64,000 nt of DNA from Plantago ovata (lineage: Eukaryota > Streptophyta > Magnoliopsida > Lamiales > Plantaginaceae). The translations under genes were made by a program, and so were the position numbers. The stretch is taken from assembly GCA_028274465.1 (NCBI GenBank), contig CM051457.1, positions 11,869,908 to 11,933,907 of the forward strand, given 5' to 3'. The notes beneath the pieces were generated by a model, which searched no databases, had not been told where the DNA came from, and saw nothing but the letters and a program-made list of their open reading frames with translations. Shown here one piece after another: positions 57,534-64,000 of this stretch (position 1 is its first letter; every line of letters starts with the position of its first letter).

Positions 57534-60500
57534 GGTGTTTTAGTGTAGCAATCTTTTATTATTTTTTTTGCTAACCTGTACTTGGTGAAAAACACAACAA
57601 TCTCTTAATCATGCCATGAGAAAGAGCAACACTACTGTACAATAGATGGTTGTGGATCCTAATTCTAAAGGATCACTTAACAAATAAACTCTCTTATATT
57701 CTTTAAGTTTATGACTCTATCATAGTAACATCACACAGACTGCTAACTCTATTAGTCATGCAAGTAATATAAAGTAACTGAACTAAGACTCTAAGAGGAA
57801 CTTCCTTCAAGAAATCCACTGCCTAACTAAATTAAAATAAATAGTCATGATATTAACAACCTAGCTATGTAACATAAATGCTCTGAATTTTTATCCACTA
57901 ATTGAACACCTGCTTTCAAAAGGGAAAATGGCAGCACATAGCATGAAAGGCCAACAAGTAACAATATTTAGAGAGTATGAACCATTGGAATCAGGACTCA
58001 ACTGAATAAAATTCTTAATCACATGATAATACAGTAATTCCAATTTCCAAGAGCTTGCAAGTTGCAAAGAATAAAATGTCCCAGTTATCACTGTAGGACA
58101 CAATAAAACAAAATAAATGAATGCGAGGTAGCAGCAAGAAATAAGCCAACCTTGCATTACACCATGAGTAAAAGTTGTAACAACTCCAAGTACCGTCGAC
58201 TCTTCAGGTAGTACCGAACGAACGGAGCAGGGGAAAGCCAAACATACTAACGCCTTCATTTTCTGCCAATACAAATAATACCACATGAGATTCAATAACT
58301 ACATGCCAAGTGATTGCATTGACAAAAGACACCATAAAGTCACAACACAACATGCTTCTCTTGTATTTTATCCAAAAAGAAACAATGTCCAGCCCATTTA
58401 TGGTTTAAAAAGCATGGACTTAGAGGATTAGTTGTCTAAAGTAGATACACACTACATTAGCATAAAAGAGTTTGACAAGCACAACAGACACTGAACTAGT
58501 TATATTGGAACTAGTACAATTGTATAGTCACTGTGAATGGTTTTCTACCTGTTCTTCTGATTTGTTCGGGTCTAATAAAATCTGTCCATTCTCTGCCAGT
58601 GCGCAACTTATGGAAACTACAAAATTTGACATCGATCATTAATGTTCCATTCACATTACAAAAATCAAAAAGTAAATAAAAAAAGAGAGTAGAAACACAA
58701 ACAAATACAAGTTGCTTACCAGCAGAATATTTCAAAGGGAATCCAGCATCAATAAGGGCAGCACATGCCGCATGTATGGCGCATGGCAAAAGCTTGAAGT
58801 GCATTGGTCAAGGAATGTAAGAGCCAGTAAATGAAGAAAATTACATAATACTCCTTGTTTGATCATTAGACAACAAACTCCCCATTATTAGTGAGTAGTG
58901 ACATTTCCTGCCCATAGTGTTGCATTCTATTATGTTCACTCTTTCGATGTTTAAACAACACTTTAATCTACCATCCTCTCCCTACCACCCTCACCAAGGA
59001 CGCCTCTAAACAGTAGGCATAGCTTTTAATTAGGCTACACATGAGATATGTGAATGTCATTGCCCAACTAGAATTGCTAACACATGATAAAGTTCTTGCG
59101 TCAGACAAAAGCGCTATATGTAATGTAATAATGACAGCAAGATATCAATTTAGTTTAGAAACTCAGAAACCTTTACCTAATGTGTGCGACTTGTTAAAGT
59201 CACAAAGTGAAGCCATTATCTAATTAAATCATTTTTTTTTCTCGAAAATGGTGAGGACAAGACACCCAGGTCATCATAAGTTTAAAGCAGCAGGACAGCT
59301 ACGAGATGGAGAGTGAACAGCCCTTTTACTCTAGGGTCCGTCTTTCTGTCTCTTATACAGTGTTTCATTACTATAAGCAGTATGGTCAGATAGAAGGATA
59401 CAGAACCATCATCATGGACAACCTGCAAGAAATCAAGATTAAGAAATCAGACAGCTTATTAGATGGAAAACGGGACAAAGATAATAGCAAAACTACAAGA
59501 AGTTCATAGGAATAATGAGAAGCTTCGACATCAAACACAATAACAGGAAAGATCTTAAACATTCTGTTAGTGGTTCAATGATAGTTCAAAGCATAAAGGT
59601 GTCTTATTGGCTACATTATTGTTGATCAAAACATTGTTACATTTTCTATCCCAAAAAGTTAGTCAGTTTTGTTAACAGAACCACAGAACTTCAGCACAAA
59701 AAAAAAGCATTTTTACCCCCTTTTCCACATAAGAAAGCTCAGCAATTCCAAGATGATGGATTTCCATATCTTTAAAAGAAAAAAAAGGAAGAAAAAGAAG
59801 AACTCTGTATTTGTTTATGCTTGAATGGAGATTAAATAGTTTGAATTGTCTGACGAATGGTCCAATAAAGAACCCAAAGTCATTTTTTTAAAATCTAACA
59901 CTCTGCAAAACAACGCGGGTAGGAAGATGGAGGATTAGCAAAGCCATACCCACGTACTTGCAAAGAGGCTGTCCCTAAACCTCAAACCTTGGAGCAACAA
60001 GTCACCAGGGATTGGAATGGCTGTACTCAAATATAGCCTGTTCAATGAGTGCTGTCGCTTTCTTGCTTGACATGTTATTTTAATGCAAAAATTGGAATCT
60101 AGGGGTGTTTTTAACTGGGTTTAGTGTACAGGAAACAGATGTACTTTATTTAACATTGTTCTGGTCAGATAGTTGGGACTTTAGTGACTAGAATTGGGGC
60201 TGACCATAAGTAATTAAGTATTCAGACAGACCGACACATTCCTTTGCTCCATAAAACTTGAGAATTCACCTGTGTCTGGGTTACTCCTATAATTTTGTAA
60301 CTCCACTAGTATGGTACCTCTACACCTTTCACTTGATTTGTCTTACAGAATACAAACAAATTTGCAAAATCTTCAATTTTAAATCAGAAGCCTATGTTTC
60401 ATATCAAATAAAATTTACAAACAAAGATACATTTACAAGCTTCTACATGCATTGTGCGTTAGGAGCTATTGTAAAATAGAGCATGCGACACGATGCCCTA

Positions 60501-61615
60501 TTGCCCCCCAGGGCATGTTTGCGAAATAGTTTACCATCCTCTGTTAATAACTATGAATAGTACGCACTTCCTTTTTAATTGAATTGTTCCAAATATAACA
60601 GATGTCTTCATGAAAATCTTCTTGTCTTTCAGCTTCACTTAGTGTGAAATTTGGGAATGAAAGTAAAAAACTGATTGTAATCATAATTATCTTCCATGAA
60701 AGCCTAAAAGTTAGGTAAAATGCAGATGAATGCACTGACAATTTAATCATTAAATCAACGAAGTTCTCTTTCTTGATTCAACCAACTTACCTGCACTATA
60801 ATTGATGTTGTCGTATTTGGATGCACAGTCAAGATGCAGATATTCTGCAATGTCCTCTTCATTATCATCTCAAACTCCTTTTCTGTCTTACCTAACAAAA
60901 CATCCATGTTTGGTTGAGAATTTAGACAGGAAATTAAAAGGGAACTAGCAGTCTTCATATCAAAGTGAAATCTGAAACTTAGTCCTTAGTCGAGACTTAT
61001 GAGGGAGTATTAAAAGTTAAGTTCCTAAAATAAAAAAAATAAGTAGATACTTCACTGCAGCTGGATGCTATAAAATGTTCACAAAACATCAAATCAAATT
61101 CCAGCAAAAATAAAATTCTAAGAACATAGATTCTAAAACAATAGGCAGGCAGCATAGTCCACCACACATGTTAGAGATAAACTGTCACTGCCTATTGCCA
61201 GAATATACAACCAAGCAGTGAAACACTAGGTACAAGTAGCTATGGTTCAGGAAAGTGGGAATATTCTCACCACTTTGGCCAGTTTTAGGCTTCCAAATGA
61301 CTTCAATACAAGCTTTTTCTGGGTTCTCATTCTTCTTTGTCCCGGCCTTAGGTCCGTAAACTGCTGCAAGAACCCTTGACTCCCCTGTCAAACAAAACAT
61401 AACACCACCATTACACAAATGGTTCCAAACGACAAAAATGAAAATAATAAAAAGGAAGGGGTTAAAATTAGGGCAAAAAGAATATCGGAGAGAAGATGGC
61501 GTACGGTACCATGAGAGCAAGTAGCAGAGCCATGGGCACGATTAAGGAAGCTGCGAGTGCAAATAATGGGTCTTAATTGGTTAGCTCCACGGCCTCCGTC
61601 TCTGTCTATATCCAT
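56199..61615 (-). CDS. RRP46: Exosome subunit RRP46-like, RNase PH fold (8 exons, 236 aa)
   Basis: Member of the six-subunit RNase PH ring of the RNA exosome, which processes and degrades RNA in nucleus and cytosol. Exons in order: 61615-61510, 61384-61271, 60891-60791, 59422-59402, 58792-58720, 58616-58549, 58262-58151, 56314-56199. All phases close, and the length is within a few residues of Arabidopsis At3g46210 as recalled. Motifs: NQLRPIICTRSFLNRAHGSA; VLAAVYGPKAGTKKNENPEK; VHPNTTTSIIVQ; VVHDDGSLLPCAIHAACAAL; VLPEESTVLGVV; VDDYFRCLEQGRAA. Exon 4 is only 21 bases (VVHDDGS) between introns of 1.4 kb and 0.6 kb. The last intron is 1.8 kb and carries a (TAA)n repeat. A small exon set across 5.4 kb makes mis-annotation likely. 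Confidence 0.92.
57491..57532. repeat. (TAA)n microsatellite in RRP46 intron 7
   Basis: About 14 uninterrupted aat/taa units. It lies within the intron between exons 58262-58151 and 56314-56199. Confidence 0.95.
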
Positions 61616-63350
61616 AACTGCACTTGTTATCTCTCTGTTTCTACAATTAGGGCACCGGAATTGAGCTGAATTGGGTGTGTGAGAGTGAAGAGTGGTTTAA
61701 GCTAGGGTTTATGCCTTCCGTGCAAGTTTAGAGTGAAGAGAGGTTTGAGCTTCTTTTTAGGGACAACACTAATATAAAATTTTACCTAATTTATATTGAA
61801 ACTCAAAACTCAAATTACATTATCACCTTTGCTAATGGTCTTACACCAATTTACCTTTTTTTCTAAATGATCACGATTTTCTTTTCAATTTTCTTTTTCT
61901 TTCCTTATCTTTTATTGAGCTAACCCCAGATTACCCATGTAAAACAAGTTAAATCGCACGAGTGCGACATGCTAGGTATGCTTCCCAGGCGACAGGCTCT
62001 GGTCTAAGATTTCATAATCGCAAATCTCCATCTGTGGAATTCGAACTAATAGAAAAATACACATATTATTAATCAACTGAGCAACCCATATTAGGACATC
62101 TGCAGATTTTTATTGGATTTTGCACAAATAATACAACTGAGTCTGAAGCCCGCATGGACTAATACTTGCATTACTACTGGATAAGAAAAGACTGCATATA
62201 CAATTAGACTCATATAATATGTTATGTCTTGTTGCAACAGGAAGAGCTGCAAGGTAGGATTGCAACAGCCACATCTTAATGATGTTCTACATCTTTTAAG
62301 CCAAATGGAGGAGGTTAGGATGCAGTTTGTCCACTCGGAAGCTAACCAAGAATGATTTATCCAAGTTGGGTTAAAAGATGTAAATAAGATATTCTTGAGA
62401 GGATTCAGTTACAGCACGACACAAGTGATTCTTTGTATATTTCTTTTGTCCAGGATCATGTGAGTAACTTACATACTTGGGATTTATGTTCGAACTGGCT
62501 AGTAAATTTTGTAACGCATAACGGTACAAATCCCTTGACACAAGATCTGGCTAGATAGTTTTATATCTCCTGGTTAATACATATAATTTTTTATTTTTTT
62601 TTAAAGCCACCCCCCCTTTGTGGGCTTCTTTTTTTATACAATCAAATTTCACTATATATTGAATGAGTATGTCACATTTGCAAATTGAAAACAACATGAA
62701 GAGTGATATTTGTAAAATAAGATAAGCTCTCCTGCTACATTAGATTAGATTTGCACTCATCATTAGAATCCAGTCACCAAAAATCATCTTTACGGTTGAG
62801 TTATAAAGATGCTACTCAAAAGCCAAGAACAGAGCGAGGAGAAGAAGGAAATAAGAAGGCAACGGAGTGAAAAAAAGATAAGAGCAGCTCTAAATCAGAG
62901 AGAATCTGAGCTCAAAGTGAGGAAGGGGTAACAGACTCGTGGGAGAGGAAACCACAAAGCCCTGCTGCTTTTGCTAATGATGTTAAGACCATTTTTTCAA
63001 ATACTTTTCTAGCTAGGTGTTGAACAGATTTATAGCACAGAACTCAGAATGCAATATAGAATAGAGACGGATACAAGAAAACAAGAGTAAATCTCTAGTG
63101 CAGAAAGTAGAAGTTCTTGATCAAAAACGGATGAAAGAAAACATGACTAACATTTGTCATGACTCAGAGCCTCTTGGACTTATTTCAGTTCAAATGGTCG
63201 TTCAAATCCCACAATCTTTGCCAAAAGGCACCTCAAAACAACTAACCCCAGACAGTATTAAGTGATAATAATTCAAAAGAAACAATAAAAATCAAGGTAT
63301 AGTAATAGAGTGACTGTTCCTTCTCTCAGGTCACTGCTGTTTCTCTTCCC
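61616..63350. other. Intergenic region between RRP46 and the second SAHH
   Basis: Begins with the RRP46 5' flank. Contains a SINE-like element (about 61890-62100) and simple T/C-rich runs near 62590-62630. The last few hundred bases should be the 3' UTR of the minus-strand SAHH gene. No other gene was recognised. Confidence 0.5.
61890..62100 (-). repeat. tRNA-derived SINE-like element, minus orientation
   Basis: On the minus strand, ttgctcagttgattaa (box A, about 62075) is followed some 30 bases later by agttcgaattccac (box B, about 62040). A body with gcctgtcgcctgggaagc and cgcactcgtgcgattt follows. The box spacing and order match plant SINEs. The 3' end and target copy are not resolved. 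Confidence 0.45.
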
Positions 63351-64000
63351 TTAGTACCTATAGTGTACAGGCTTGTATGGTCCCTCAACTGGGACGCTGA
63401 TGTAATCAGCCTGGTCCTTGCTGAGCTTAGTGAGCTTGGCACCGAGCTTTCCAAGATGGAGAGCAGCAACCTTCTCATCAAGGTGCTTCGGCAAGACGTA
63501 CACCTTCTTCTCATACTTGCCAGTTTTCCTCTCGTTCCAGAGCTCGAGCTGGGCAATGACTTGGTTGGTGAACGAGCACGACATCACGAAACTGGGGTGT
63601 CCAGTGGCACAACCCAAGTTCATCAAACGACCCTCGGCCAAGATGATGACACCGGACTTGGTGTCAGGGAACACCCATCTGTCTGTTTGGGGCTTGATGG
63701 TGATCCTCTGAACACCAGGGAAAGTCTCCAGACCAAGCATGTCGATTTCATTGTCAAAGTGACCAATGTTGCAAACAATGGCGTTGTTCTTCATCTTCCT
63801 CATGTGGTCGAGCATGATGATGTCCTTGTTGCCGGTGGTTGTGACAAAGATGTCAGCCTCAGATACAACATCTTCCAAGGTCAAAACTTGGAAACCTTCC
63901 ATGAGTGCCTGGAGAGCACAGATGGGATCAATCTCAGTGACAATCACACGGGCTCCAGCTTGCTTCAAGGACATAGCACAACCCTTTCCGACATCTCCGT
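63351..64000 (-). CDS. S-adenosyl-L-homocysteine hydrolase, second copy (C-terminal part, cut by window end)
   Basis: The open frame continues to the window edge. It reads [20 protein letters not shown] from the NAD-binding fold through [22 protein letters not shown] and [13 protein letters not shown] to PYKPVHYRY and a stop at 63351. About 215 residues are present, corresponding to the second half of exon 2 in the gene at 44890. The catalytic and NAD-tail residues are intact. Against the first copy it has AMSLKQ for [20 protein letters not shown]-type changes ([13 protein letters not shown] for [13 protein letters not shown]) and PDTKSG for PETNTG. It is not a recent copy. The two genes point toward each other. 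Confidence 0.96.
   Translation of the reverse strand, partial: GDVGKGCAMSLKQAGARVIVTEIDPICALQALMEGFQVLTLEDVVSEADIFVTTTGNKDIIMLDHMRKMKNNAIVCNIGHFDNEIDMLGLETFPGVQRITIKPQTDRWVFPDTKSGVIILAEGRLMNLGCATGHPSFVMSCSFTNQVIAQLELWNERKTGKYEKKVYVLPKHLDEKVAALHLGKLGAKLTKLSKDQADYISVPVEGPYKPVHYRY

Overview
This is a stretch of nuclear DNA from a flowering plant, almost certainly a eudicot. The genes have many short exons with GT-AG introns, AT-rich introns and intergenic DNA, and the proteins read as plant families throughout (DYW-type PPR, RALF peptides, class A Hsf, plastid acyl-ACP synthetase, L-type lectin receptor kinase). I cannot name the species. Gene models were built by hand by joining exons in phase; nearly every model closes in frame and lands within a few residues of the usual family length.

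Layout. 613-13427 (+): plastid acyl-ACP synthetase (AAE15/16 type, 18 exons). 14036-21695: a tandem duplication. Its first unit carries an intronless DYW-PPR gene (14468-16303) and a decayed remnant of a ureidoglycolate amidohydrolase gene. Its second unit carries a PPR sister copy (17582-19417) and the start of the intact UAH gene (20051-24052, 12 exons, one apparent GC-AG intron). 24053-28104: gene-free DNA with ferritin and CorA/MRS2 pseudogene fragments, a Harbinger MITE, an AT microsatellite and local tandem repeats. 28105-30589 (-): selenium-binding protein/methanethiol oxidase. 32290-32631 (+): RALF peptide. 32901-35935 (-): METTL18-like methyltransferase. 36078-36662: hAT-type MITE. 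36950-37797: LINE RNase H remnant. 38102-41727 (-): HSFA5-like heat-shock factor. 43420-45636 (+): S-adenosylhomocysteine hydrolase. 46449-48409: broken lectin receptor kinase. 50167-50517 (-): second RALF. 51685-54977 (-): carotenoid cleavage dioxygenase. 56199-61615 (-): exosome subunit RRP46. 63351-64000 (-): C-terminal half of a second SAHH, running off the window.

Context. The order AAE15, PPR, SBP, RALF, methyltransferase, HSFA5, SAHH/RALF is recalled from Arabidopsis chromosome 4 (about At4g13940 to At4g14070), so the window looks like an ancient conserved block. UAH, the lectin kinase, the dioxygenase and RRP46 would be insertions relative to Arabidopsis, or genes lost there. The genes do not form one pathway. 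SAHH, SBP and the methyltransferase all touch one-carbon or sulfur chemistry, but this appears to be coincidence of an old gene order rather than a cluster.

I found no CRISPR array, rRNA, convincing tRNA gene or retroviral/LTR element. The most interesting items are the young PPR pair with its truncated UAH passenger, the inverted SAHH pair flanking RALF, the two adjacent pseudogene fragments after UAH, and a 21-base microexon in RRP46.
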